From: Oceanospirillaceae bacterium
Lineage (GTDB): Bacteria; Pseudomonadota; Gammaproteobacteria; Pseudomonadales; Balneatricaceae
Assembly (NCBI GenBank): GCA_013215505.1
Contig: JABSQZ010000007.1
Coordinates: 124,001 to 188,000, forward strand
Length of the DNA: 64,000 nucleotides
Reading direction: 5' to 3'
Shown: positions 36,140 through 44,791 of the stretch, piece after piece
Position numbering within the stretch: the stretch's first letter is position 1
Layout: each line of letters opens with the position of its first letter
Made by a program: the position numbers and the translations under genes
The notes under the pieces: generated by a model
Told to the model about the DNA's origin: nothing
Seen by the model: only the letters and a program-made list of their open reading frames with translations
Database searches by the model: none

Positions 36140-36485
36140 AGCTTTTGGCCGTGAACTACCCCATGCTACCCCATTTATAGAGCCTCTATCACGGGCCTAC
36201 TGAAGTAGAAGATTACATTTTTCATTAATGAATTTGAGCGGAGATTCTTAGCTAAGAACAGCTAACAAAAAAGGCGAACCACTTCTGATTCGCCTTTTTT
36301 ACTTCCTACTTACGACTCGCTACTCACGACTCACGACTCACGACTCACAACTTGTCATACTCTAATTAAGTTTGTGAAACGCCATTCAAAAACAAAGGGC
36401 TGGAACCACATCGTGCTTTAATAAAGCTTGTGACTGAGTGGCTATTCTCATTAAATTATGACTCTAAAGAATCAATGGAGTTTGT
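36140..36485. repeat. Dispersed ~320 bp repeat, copy 2, with hairpin and heptamers
   Basis: This copy matches 5910-6224 throughout. It contains the intact hairpin AAAAAAGGCGAA (36267-36278) / TTCGCCTTTTTT (36289-36300), then tandem CTCACGA-type heptamers (about 36315-36355) and the block AACAAAGGGCTGGAACCACA. No ORF is supported. The T run after the stem means the hairpin can act as a terminator. Confidence 0.7.
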
Positions 36486-36968
36486 GACTAATTCAAATAT
36501 TGGAAATCTTGTGTATTGGGGTAATTAAAACAGATACAAAATAGCTTGTAACACTCACGATTAGGCATCCATTGTAGCCCCTTTGATGCATTAAAACGAA
36601 AGCAATCAGAAGTCCCGCCATTATTAACTTTCAGCCACATCAACAGTCTTACAATCCAGTTCGGTTATCTGCTTAACAGTTTCGAGATTAAACTCATCGG
36701 GATTATGCTATCCCCTCGATTTTGGTGGAAAATTCAATGCACCACTACACACTGAGCTGTAATGGATTTAACCACATCCATGGTTAAGTCTATGTCTTAA
36801 AAAAATACACACTTATGAAAATGGATTCGCAGTGCCTATTTTTTGTAAACTTAGTTGTACTAGCTCAAACCTAAACTGACCGATGCTTGTATATTCAGAT
36901 AATGGTCAAATCGAGGCTGAGATAGTACAGATGTTCTTGTTAACACCAAGCGACTCGCCGGTCTATAG
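36486..36968. other. Gene-free stretch downstream of the TRAP/NIPSNAP genes
   Basis: About 480 bp with no supported gene, no recognised repeat and no clear terminator beyond the NIPSNAP stop at 36969. It may hold eroded remains of mobile DNA given its position next to two remnants. Confidence 0.3.
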
Positions 36969-37292
36969 TTACCTTTTTGCCGTAGCAAAAGATGCTGGAG
37001 TCATCATTCTATTTTCTTGGCTGACTAAATAGGCAGCTTCAGAGCTGATGCTCAAGAATTTCTTCCAGTCTGGGTCTGTTTGCATTTGTTTTCGTTTAGC
37101 AGCACGATCTTCTACGCTGTCATATACCCAAATATGCATATAGGAATTCAACGCACCGGTTTCTGTAATCAAGTATGCAAGCGGATCACCTAAGTGCTTA
37201 AACTGCACATCGCGGCCGAATTCTTCATACAGCGCAAGATGCTTATTAATTGTACCTGGACGACAAGTGTATGTACGAACATCATAAATCAT
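36969..37292 (-). CDS. NIPSNAP-family protein
   Basis: The 107-residue protein matches the NIPSNAP ferredoxin-like fold: it starts MIYDVRTYTCRPGTINKHL and continues LYEEFGRDV, HIWVYDSVEDRAAKR and DPDWKKFL. GAAGAAGG precedes the ATG. It is the last gene of the minus-strand TRAP cluster, 21 bp after dctQ. NIPSNAP proteins often accompany catabolic operons in bacteria, but their biochemical role is not settled. Confidence 0.88.
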   Translation of the reverse strand: MIYDVRTYTCRPGTINKHLALYEEFGRDVQFKHLGDPLAYLITETGALNSYMHIWVYDSVEDRAAKRKQMQTDPDWKKFLSISSEAAYLVSQENRMMTPASFATAKR

Positions 37293-37313
37293 TGTAATAA
37301 CCTTCTTCTATTA

Positions 37314-37823
37314 TTAAACATCATCAATAACGAGAGCTTCGGAACCAATCTCGCCACCAGTAAATAATGCGTGCAAATCACGCATACTATAAAAAGACAT
37401 AATTAGACCCGACAGCGGAATACTTGCATAACTAACAAAAGTGGGAATTTCCAAAATTGGAGTTATCGCACCCGCTTTTACAGTCAGCATAAATCCTTGC
37501 CATGTCAGTATTACCAAGAAAAACAAACAAGATGACACAATAAATACATCTAAGACCCATCCTAGCTTGGTATGAGCAAGCTTCTTGCTTAAATAGTCCA
37601 CACGAAAATGATCATGTTTCATCCAAAGTGCCGCAGCACCCATAAATACCATCCAGGAAAAAATAATTTCAATAACTTCATTTATCCAGCTGAGTGTATA
37701 GAGCTCAAAGTAACGCCCAAATACATTTATCAAGATCAGGAACAATATAGACAAGAGAGCGACAATTGAAATACCCGATAAAAACCTAAACACATGATTT
37801 TCAATATAATTTAATATTTTCAT
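37314..37823 (-). CDS. dctQ: TRAP transporter small permease, DctQ
   Basis: About 169 residues with four membrane helices fit the DctQ family (WINEVIEIIFSWMVFMGAA and the DHFRVDYL motif). I chose ATG 37823, two bases after the dctM stop; a longer open frame to 37922 lies inside dctM and is not credible. It pairs with DctM to form the sodium-driven carboxylate importer. Confidence 0.9.
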   Translation of the reverse strand: MKILNYIENHVFRFLSGISIVALLSILFLILINVFGRYFELYTLSWINEVIEIIFSWMVFMGAAALWMKHDHFRVDYLSKKLAHTKLGWVLDVFIVSSCLFFLVILTWQGFMLTVKAGAITPILEIPTFVSYASIPLSGLIMSFYSMRDLHALFTGGEIGSEALVIDDV

Positions 37824-37825
37824 TA

Positions 37826-39112
37826 TCAACCTCCCATCATCATATTTGGAAGAAATGTAGAAATTGATGGTATATATGTCACCATCATAAGAACTACAAA
37901 GATGCCAATAAAATAGGGCCACAGCTCTTTTGACAAAACGCCTATGGATACTCCTGAGGCACTGGATACAGCAAATAAAACCATACCGACTGGCGGAGTT
38001 AACAACCCGAGCATAGAAGTCATTATCATAATTACTCCAAATTGGACCATATCTATTTCTAAACTGGTTACAACTGGCATAAATAGCGGAACCGCAATAA
38101 CAATAATTGCTATACCTTCCAAAAACATTCCAAGCACAAGAAGAATAGCGACGATAATGCCAAGCGTGATGTACTTGTCGTCACTTATAGCCAGTAATAA
38201 TTCAACTAACTTATCAGGAACATTTTGCTGAATAAGTAGCCAGCCAAAGAAACCAGCAGCAGCAATGACGAACATGACTCTCAGTGTATGTCTGAGCGTT
38301 TCCCACAGAATCGGAATCAGATCTGCGATAACGATTTCTTTATATACGTACAGCCCTAAAAAAGCCGCGTAGACACAAGCTATTGCCCCTGCTTCTGTAG
38401 GTGTAAATCCACCTCCCATAATTCCGGCAATAATGATCACCGGCGTGAGCAGAGGTAAAACCGACTCTTTAGCTGATATTAAAATTTCTTTAAGGGAAGC
38501 TCTCGGCTCTTTTGGATATTTTCTTACGACAGAAACGACATAAACAGCAACCATCAGCATTAGAGCCATTAACAGCCCTGGAAGCACACCCGCTAAAAAT
38601 AGTTGTATAACCGACACTCCGGTAATACTGCTGTAAATAACGAAAGGTATGCTGGGTGGAAAAACCGGACCAATTGTAGAAGATGCCGCAGTCACTGCCG
38701 CGGAGAACACTGGATCATAGCCCTTATCATTCATGGCCTTCAGTTCCACTTGCCCTAAACCAGCCGCGTCAGCAACGGCGGAGCCTGACATGCCAGAGAA
38801 AATAAGACTAGCGACTATATTAACTTGCCCCAGTCCTCCCCTTATGTGCCCGACCAAAGCGCCGGCGAAACGAAAAATTCTTTCCGTTATTCCTCCTGTG
38901 TTCATTAAACTACCCGCCAGTATAAAAAACGGGATGGCCAGGAGCGTAAAAGAAGTGGTGGCTGCATACATACGCTGCGGCAGCATCTGCAACAAAAATG
39001 ACATATCAAGTGCTAAATAGGTCGTAACCGCTGTAAAGCCTAAACTGATTGCTATAGGTAAACCTAAGAATATTAATAGTACTAATCCAAATATTATAGC
39101 GAGGGGAAGCAT
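37826..39112 (-). CDS. dctM: TRAP transporter large permease, DctM
   Basis: The 428-residue protein has the normal DctM length, about twelve hydrophobic helices, the IPFFILAGSLMNTGGITERI motif and GGFTPTEAGAIACVYA, both typical of DctM. It lies between dctP and dctQ, the usual TRAP gene order. Confidence 0.92.
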   Translation of the reverse strand: MLPLAIIFGLVLLIFLGLPIAISLGFTAVTTYLALDMSFLLQMLPQRMYAATTSFTLLAIPFFILAGSLMNTGGITERIFRFAGALVGHIRGGLGQVNIVASLIFSGMSGSAVADAAGLGQVELKAMNDKGYDPVFSAAVTAASSTIGPVFPPSIPFVIYSSITGVSVIQLFLAGVLPGLLMALMLMVAVYVVSVVRKYPKEPRASLKEILISAKESVLPLLTPVIIIAGIMGGGFTPTEAGAIACVYAAFLGLYVYKEIVIADLIPILWETLRHTLRVMFVIAAAGFFGWLLIQQNVPDKLVELLLAISDDKYITLGIIVAILLVLGMFLEGIAIIVIAVPLFMPVVTSLEIDMVQFGVIMIMTSMLGLLTPPVGMVLFAVSSASGVSIGVLSKELWPYFIGIFVVLMMVTYIPSISTFLPNMMMGG

Positions 39113-39142
39113 GACAGTTACTCTTACCGATTATGTAATAAT

Positions 39143-39163
39143 GGGCTCTATTAAATAGAGCCC
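39143..39163 (-). promoter_or_regulatory. Intercistronic stem-loop between dctP and dctM
   Basis: GGGCTCTATT and AATAGAGCCC form a 21 bp palindrome in the 65 bp gap. There is no T run after it on the minus strand, so it is more likely a processing or mRNA-stabilising element that lets the binding protein be made in excess than a full terminator. Confidence 0.55.
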
Positions 39164-39177
39164 AGACAACCCTTTAA

Positions 39178-40173
39178 TTATTTAATCATTGAAAGAAACT
39201 TTTCCATGTTCTCTTTACCGGCATACTCTCCAATGCGAACATAAGCGGGTCCCATCATTGCTTTAAAGGCAGCGAGATCTGGCTCTGTGATTTTCAATCC
39301 CGCTTTCTTCATTGCTGCAAGATTGTCACTTTCTTGTTCAGAGACCAACTTCCGCATTAGCTGACCAGCAGACTTACTTTCCTCCATGAGAATTTTCTGA
39401 TGTTCTTTAGTAAGGCGATCAAAAGAAGATTTATTGATCACATTGACCATGCTGTTGTATGAGTGACGTGTTAGCGCTAAGTGCTCTTGGATTTCGAACA
39501 GCTTATAGTGATAAATGACACTAATTGGGTTTTCTTGACCATCAACCACACCTGAGTTTAATGCCATAGGCAGTTCAGGAAAGGCAATTTGTGTGGCAGA
39601 TGCACCCGCAGCCTCCATTGCAGCAACCAGCTGAATCTCTGGTGGAGTGCGCAACTTAATGCCTTTTAAATCTTCTGGGGAATTAATTGGGCGCTTATTG
39701 TTGGTAATATTGCGAAAGCCGTATTCCCAATTTGACAAAAGCACCAGTCCCTTTTTCTCTAACTTTGGAGAAACCCAGTCATTGAATGGGCCATCGAGCA
39801 CCGCATGTGCATGTTTGTAGTCACGAAAGGCAAATGGACTCATCACTGTTGCAAATGCTTTTTCGTATTTATCCAAAGCCCCTTGAGTTGGCAGGTTCAT
39901 ATCGATAGCACCTAGGATAGTCTGCTCCAATTGCTCAGGAGGAGAGCCAAGTGCATTCGCTGGATATATCTTAATTGTCAACTCGCCATCTGTTCGAAGG
40001 CTCACTTGCTCTGCCAGTTGCAGCGCCGCAATATGTGATGGGTGAGTTTTTGCACCAAAGTGAGATAGTTTAAGCACTGTCTCAGCACTGGCCTGATTGG
40101 CCACCAGGAACGGACTCATTGCAGCACCCGCAACGATTATAGCTTTTGTTAGATTTTTCATATATTTCATCAT
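39178..40173 (-). CDS. dctP: TRAP transporter substrate-binding protein, DctP
   Basis: The 331-residue protein has a signal peptide of about 30 residues ending in NQASA, followed by the DctP fold with SHFGAKTHPSHIAAL, the PEQLEQTILGAIDMNL segment and the arginine-containing LKGIKLRTPPEIQL region that usually binds the substrate carboxylate. It therefore captures an organic acid in the periplasm. An operator-like palindrome lies 32-44 bp upstream of its start. Confidence 0.92.
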   Translation of the reverse strand: MMKYMKNLTKAIIVAGAAMSPFLVANQASAETVLKLSHFGAKTHPSHIAALQLAEQVSLRTDGELTIKIYPANALGSPPEQLEQTILGAIDMNLPTQGALDKYEKAFATVMSPFAFRDYKHAHAVLDGPFNDWVSPKLEKKGLVLLSNWEYGFRNITNNKRPINSPEDLKGIKLRTPPEIQLVAAMEAAGASATQIAFPELPMALNSGVVDGQENPISVIYHYKLFEIQEHLALTRHSYNSMVNVINKSSFDRLTKEHQKILMEESKSAGQLMRKLVSEQESDNLAAMKKAGLKITEPDLAAFKAMMGPAYVRIGEYAGKENMEKFLSMIK

Positions 40174-40204
40174 TTTCTCCTAATTTTTTTATGTTTTTTA
40201 TCAG

Positions 40205-40217
40205 GTTGTAAGACAAC
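40205..40217. promoter_or_regulatory. GntR operator-like palindrome upstream of dctP
   Basis: GTTGTAAGACAAC shares the arms and spacing of the palindromes at 41230 (GTTGTCTGACAAC) and 44329. It lies in the 77 bp gap between the dehydrogenase stop and the dctP start. Confidence 0.6.
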
Positions 40218-40250
40218 TATATTTATGTAAATTCTTAGCCATCATTTAGG

Positions 40251-41162
40251 TCATTTTTCTTCGGGTAATTTTGCTTCCACTCCGGTTAGAGTTTCATAAT
40301 ATTTTATAACTGCGGTACATCCTTCATCACCGTGCCCCATGATTGATGCCATTGCATATGTTTGATGAACCGATTGGGCCATAAACCCAGGTAATCCAGC
40401 ACTTTCAAGCCACTGAGCATAATATTTAACATCTTTTTGAGCATTACTGAGTGTCATTAAAGGCTGAAAATCTCTCTTTAACGTCGACTCACCATAAAGA
40501 TCCATCATGCCACTTCTTCCGCCAGCTGCGGAAATGATATCGATCACCTTGCTCATATCTAGACCTTCCTTAGCAGCAAGAGCGAATCCTTCACACCAGG
40601 AAGCAACGTTGGCGAATGCGATATAGTTGTGAATCAACTTGAGTTTAATTGCATGACCGGTTTCTCCAATGTGGAAAATGTTTTCAGCATAACAATCAAA
40701 TAGCGGCCGTAGATCCTCCAACAGGTCACTCTCACCTCCGAACAGAACATTCACACAGCCTTTATCTGCATGAATCGGCGTCCTGGTCATCGGTGCTTCA
40801 GCGTATTTAGCACCCTGTTTGGTAATAGCAGTGTGCAGTTTTTCTACTGTGGTCGGATTGGTTGTAGTGTGATCAACAACAATTTGCCCCTCTGACAAAT
40901 ACTTAAGGATCCCTTGTTCACCCAACACTAGCCCTTCAATATCTTCTGCTGTACTGACGCAATACATCAGCACATCGACTTTTTGGCTCATTTCTTTGAG
41001 ATCAGGGCAGGCAATCGCACCAAAATTTTCTACCACATCTGTAACGGCTTCTGTGCGAGTATCAGCAACATAAACAGGCATATCGTGCAGACGAAGATGT
41101 TTAACAAGACCTCTGCCCATACCCCCTAGCCCTACAAAACCTACTTTGCGATTGTCTTTCAT
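40251..41162 (-). CDS. 3-hydroxyisobutyrate-dehydrogenase-family NAD(P)-dependent reductase
   Basis: The 303-residue beta-hydroxyacid dehydrogenase has the Rossmann motif GFVGLGGMGRGLVKH at residue 8, the substrate-binding DHTTTNPTT segment, APMTRTP and the catalytic lysine in GHAIKLKLIHN. Relatives interconvert beta-hydroxy acids and semialdehydes (tartronate semialdehyde, hydroxyisobutyrate, sulfolactaldehyde). It is the first gene before the TRAP genes and divergent from the GntR regulator. With the TPP enzyme it could form a two-step carboligation-reduction route; this is inference. Confidence 0.88.
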   Translation of the reverse strand: MKDNRKVGFVGLGGMGRGLVKHLRLHDMPVYVADTRTEAVTDVVENFGAIACPDLKEMSQKVDVLMYCVSTAEDIEGLVLGEQGILKYLSEGQIVVDHTTTNPTTVEKLHTAITKQGAKYAEAPMTRTPIHADKGCVNVLFGGESDLLEDLRPLFDCYAENIFHIGETGHAIKLKLIHNYIAFANVASWCEGFALAAKEGLDMSKVIDIISAAGGRSGMMDLYGESTLKRDFQPLMTLSNAQKDVKYYAQWLESAGLPGFMAQSVHQTYAMASIMGHGDEGCTAVIKYYETLTGVEAKLPEEK

Positions 41163-41224
41163 CTACTAACTACCTCAGCATTATTTTGTCAAATTTCAAC
41201 TTAGTCTCAGTACCTTACATTAAG

Positions 41225-41247
41225 AACAGGTTGTCTGACAACATGTT
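41225..41247. promoter_or_regulatory. GntR operator in the divergent dehydrogenase/gntR promoter
   Basis: A 23 bp near-perfect palindrome (one mismatch) is centred on T 41236, with core GTTGTCTGACAAC. It lies 63-85 bp upstream of the dehydrogenase and about 185 bp upstream of the GntR gene, so it can serve both and suggests autoregulation. Confidence 0.7.
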
Positions 41248-41430
41248 TTTATTACTAATATCTAAATGTATGTTAACATGTACCTAAATCATTAATATGA
41301 ATAAACTTTTAACAACAAACCTAATGCATGGAACGCTTTAATATCAATTGCTTAATTGAAAACGCCTTTAAAATAAAGGCCTTTCATCGGTTGATCTTGC
41401 TGCTCCATCCGACTGCAAAGAGCAAAAGCT

Positions 41431-42168
41431 ATGACTCAAATCTATGAAAAAATTGCCAGACCACGTAGATTACCTGATGAAATTGCAGAGAAACTTTCCG
41501 AAGACATTAATTCTGGAACCCTAAAAGCTGGCGATAAGCTCCCCACCGAACAAAAGCTATCTCTGGCATTCGGAGTAGCCAGAACCGTCGTAAGGGAGGC
41601 GATCTCGCAACTTAAGTTTGAAGGCCTGATACAATCAAAACAGGGAGTAGGTGCTTTTGTTACTAACCCTGATCAAAAGTCAGTTTTTAGAATTGGTAGT
41701 TCTTGTTTTAAAAAGCGTAAAGAACTGGCAATGGTATTGCAGTTACAAACCAGTAATCTTTCTGCCTCAGCTGCCCTTGCAGCGGAAAACCGCACCAGTG
41801 AAGATTTATCAGCACTGGCTGATTTACATGAAAGCATCTTAAAAAGCCCTGCGCCCTCTTCCTATGAAATTACAGAAGTCCTTTTGGATACTATTCGCTC
41901 TTTTTATCTGGCCATCGCCAAAGCATCTGGAAATATACACTTTCTTGAAATTATAAGAATGATAGATACTCGACTAAATGAAAACCTGCGCTCTGTAGCG
42001 ATAAAGAATTTAATGGCAACTGATGTGAATCTTATTCGCAGTGAATTAACAAGTATCCATGAACAAATACTGCAAGCTAATTCCGAGTCTTCTCGTCTTG
42101 CAACAAGAAGCCATTTTGAGAAGTCCACAGAACGCCTACTGGCACGCGCTGACGAAAGAGACGTTTAA
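41431..42168 (+). CDS. GntR-family regulator, FadR/FCD subfamily
   Basis: The 245-residue protein has an N-terminal GntR winged helix (AGDKLPTEQKLSLAFGVARTVVREA in adjoining parts, then GLIQSKQGVGAFV) and a helical FCD effector domain. FadR/LldR-type regulators recognise short palindromes of the TTGTCNGACAA kind, and exactly such a motif is found three times around this gene. It probably represses the TRAP, dehydrogenase and TPP-enzyme genes until the imported acid or an intermediate binds. Confidence 0.9.
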   Translation: MTQIYEKIARPRRLPDEIAEKLSEDINSGTLKAGDKLPTEQKLSLAFGVARTVVREAISQLKFEGLIQSKQGVGAFVTNPDQKSVFRIGSSCFKKRKELAMVLQLQTSNLSASAALAAENRTSEDLSALADLHESILKSPAPSSYEITEVLLDTIRSFYLAIAKASGNIHFLEIIRMIDTRLNENLRSVAIKNLMATDVNLIRSELTSIHEQILQANSESSRLATRSHFEKSTERLLARADERDV

Positions 42169-42583
42169 CGTTATTTTGGGAGGATAAAAAGGTAATATTA
42201 CTGTTTGAAGCAAGATCCTTTATGCAACGTGAAATGTATTTTACAAAGTGATGAGTGTCTTGCTAATACCTTCTCTACCTGCTTAAGAATTTATCGATGC
42301 CACGAATTACTCTGTACTCCAACCCAGCCAAAATCACATGCAAGTAACCTGTTTATCGGCACAGCGTACGGGAAAATCTCCATAAACAGACCCAGTAGCC
42401 CTATTATGTTTGCACTGTTTAGCAGAGGATTCCCCCACTAAAGCCTTACGAATTTAGTAAAAAAAAATCCAAATGCATTTCATTTAGCTAACTACCGACA
42501 AGTCCTGGTCAGCAGGCCTATTTGACTTAGGCGCGATAAACGGCGCTTATATCTGCGAGCGCCGCTCCACAGTCACTGTTGCA
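42169..42583. other. Gene-free stretch between convergent gntR and TPP-enzyme genes
   Basis: No gene is supported. A hairpin CGGCGCT (42541-42547) / AGCGCCG (42558-42564) lies 20 bp past the TPP-enzyme stop on the minus strand, followed by a short GTTTATC, so it may be a weak terminator for that gene. Confidence 0.45.
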
Positions 42584-44281
42584 CTAGCTATCTGCAATCA
42601 CGGATAATTTTTTAATAGAACTTTCTATAATCTTACTGAGTGAAGCATTGGCCGTTAGTGCTTCAGGATCTACTCTCAATTCGATCAGCGAAAAACGGTT
42701 TTGATCTCGAGCCCGATTAAAAGCCTCTTCAAAGTCCTCGGTTTTATCAATGATTTCAGCATAGCCGCCATACGCTCGAGCAAGCGCAGCAAAATCGGGG
42801 TTTTGTAAATCAGTTCCCACGACTCGCTTCGGATAAGTACGCTCCTGATGCATTCGAATGGTGCCGTACATCCCGTTGTTTACCACCACAACGATGATAG
42901 CAACCTTATATTGGGCAGCGGTTGCCAACTCCTGGCCGTGCATTAAGAAACAGCCGTCTCCAGCAAAGCATACAACAGGTACATCTGGCCTCTCTAATTT
43001 GGCAGCAATCGCCGCGGGTACTCCGTAACCCATTGAGCCGGAGGTCGGTGCTAACTGTGTGCTATAGTCCTTAAAAGAATAAAAGCGATGGACAAAAGCA
43101 CAATAATTTCCAGCACCGTTAGTAATAATTGAGTTGCTGGGGAGATTATCAGATAAGTCACTGACGATTTTTGAGAAGTTGGCATCCCCTGGCATTGATA
43201 CCGGCTTGCAATACTGCTGGTAATTTAGTCTTAATGCTTTGGTCCACTGGGCCCATCGATCAGTTAATTTTAAGGGCATATCTGAGAGTTGGCTCAACAG
43301 AGATTTTTGACTGGCATTAATCGCTATATCCGGGCGATACACACTGCCTAGTTCTTCTGAAGCAGAAAACACATGTATTAGTTTCTGCTTAGGGTTAGGT
43401 ACTTCAAGTAATGTATAGCCACTACTGGTCATCTCGCCCATTCTGGAGCCAATTAAGATAATCAAATCGGCTTTCTTTATATTTTCTGCAAGGTTCGGAT
43501 TAATTCCAATGCCTACGTCACCCACATAGTGACTATGGGCATTATTTAAATAGTCTTGGCAGCGGAACGAGGTAGCGACTGGTACCCCTGTTTTTTCAGC
43601 AAATGTGGCTAAGTCTTTAGTCGCCTGTGCAGTCCATCCCCCACCGCCCACTATAACCAAAGGTCTTTCGGCTAAATATAGTGATTGCAGCATAGACTCA
43701 ACATCTTCAATAGTCGCTTTAGCTTCAACATTGACTGCGGGTTTTGCATCCACAACATCTGCTCGATCGAAAAGAACGTTTTCGGGCAAGGCCAAAACCA
43801 CCGGCCCTGGTCGGCCGCTATTCGCCACATGATAGGCTCTACTTATATATTCAGGAATACGTTCAATATCATTGATCTCCGCCACCCACTTGGCAAGGGG
43901 GGCAAACATTTGTCGATAATCGACTTCCTGAAACCCTTCTCTATCAATGGAATTGCGATCAACTTGACCGACGAACAGTATCATAGGAGTAGAATCTTGA
44001 TGCGCTATATGGACACCACATGAGGCATTCGTGGCACCTGGCCCGCGTGTCACCATACAGACACCCGTCTCATTGGTAAGTTTACCATGAGCTTCAGCCA
44101 TGATGGCAGCGCCACCCTCTTGGCGACAAACCACAACTTCAATATTATCAGAGTCATGCAAACCATCAAGTACAGGTAGATAGCTTTCTCCAGGCACCAG
44201 AAATACTCTTTTACATCCTTGAATAGTCAGTTGATCGACGAGAATTTGTCCCCCGTGTCTTGAATTACTCGATACAGACAT
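42584..44281 (-). CDS. Thiamine-pyrophosphate-dependent enzyme, acetolactate-synthase-like
   Basis: About 565 residues show the three-domain TPP fold. The activating glutamate is E55 in RQEGGAA, and the TPP/Mg site is GDGCFLMHGQELATA followed by NNGMYG. Because the glutamate is kept, it is not a glyoxylate carboligase, which has a hydrophobic residue there. I chose ATG 44281 with AGGAG 8 bases upstream; the longer frame to 44359 crosses the operator. Family members carry out decarboxylation-carboligation of 2-oxo acids. Alone on its transcript, but it shares the operator of the TRAP cluster. Confidence 0.88.
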   Translation of the reverse strand: MSVSSNSRHGGQILVDQLTIQGCKRVFLVPGESYLPVLDGLHDSDNIEVVVCRQEGGAAIMAEAHGKLTNETGVCMVTRGPGATNASCGVHIAHQDSTPMILFVGQVDRNSIDREGFQEVDYRQMFAPLAKWVAEINDIERIPEYISRAYHVANSGRPGPVVLALPENVLFDRADVVDAKPAVNVEAKATIEDVESMLQSLYLAERPLVIVGGGGWTAQATKDLATFAEKTGVPVATSFRCQDYLNNAHSHYVGDVGIGINPNLAENIKKADLIILIGSRMGEMTSSGYTLLEVPNPKQKLIHVFSASEELGSVYRPDIAINASQKSLLSQLSDMPLKLTDRWAQWTKALRLNYQQYCKPVSMPGDANFSKIVSDLSDNLPSNSIITNGAGNYCAFVHRFYSFKDYSTQLAPTSGSMGYGVPAAIAAKLERPDVPVVCFAGDGCFLMHGQELATAAQYKVAIIVVVVNNGMYGTIRMHQERTYPKRVVGTDLQNPDFAALARAYGGYAEIIDKTEDFEEAFNRARDQNRFSLIELRVDPEALTANASLSKIIESSIKKLSVIADS

Positions 44282-44319
44282 GCATAACACTCCTAAATAA
44301 AGTTCGATATACCATACAT

Positions 44320-44350
44320 CAATATCATGTTGTCTGACAACATGATATTG
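44320..44350. promoter_or_regulatory. Perfect 31 bp palindromic operator upstream of TPP enzyme
   Basis: Fifteen-base arms centred on T 44335, with the core GTTGTCTGACAAC, form a perfect palindrome 39-69 bp before the start codon. The core is identical to the one at 41230-41242. Confidence 0.8.
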
Positions 44351-44434
44351 GTAAGTCAAAGTTAAATATCTCCTTAATGGTGACTGTTTTACTTCTACTT
44401 CTGAGTTCGGTTAAAAGGAGAGGATTAGACCTTT

Positions 44435-44586
44435 GTTTTCTAGACACATATTTAGTTCCAAAAACACATTTCACCAGTACCTTTGAAATGTGTGCAATGT
44501 GTCACGTTTTGCCGTTACCCAGGCTGACTTGCAAGCACTGAATCTTCGATTAGTTATGGCGACTGTCGGCCAATTGCAGACATTTC
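44435..44586. repeat. Gene-array repeat, full copy
   Basis: The unit starts TTTTCTAGACACATATTTAG, passes AAATGTGTGCAATGTGTCA and GCCGTTACCCAGGCTGACTT, and ends GTCGGCCAATTGCAGACATT. The outer ends of the core are inverted (AATGT-TGCAA against TTGCAGACATT). It opens the accessory array. Confidence 0.75.
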
Positions 44587-44791
44587 TGGGGCTGAAATTA
44601 TATCAAGCGATACCTAGTTACTCATATTTTAAAATAGCACTTAAAGCCCCTTAGATATCGGATACTACCAATTTTCTGTTATATTAAATCTGTTAATTAT
44701 TATAGTGTTATTAAATGAAAGCTCATAAACATGGTCTATCAGACAAGTTAATCGCTGTAGTGGGCATTAAGCTAATTGAAAAAATTGAATA

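Noticed and set aside
42205-42441. 78-codon plus-strand frame after gntR
   Set aside because: No ribosome binding site, irregular composition and no recognisable family; treated as non-coding.
42584-44281. Glyoxylate carboligase (Gcl)
   Set aside because: The enzyme keeps the TPP-activating glutamate (RQEGG), which Gcl lacks.
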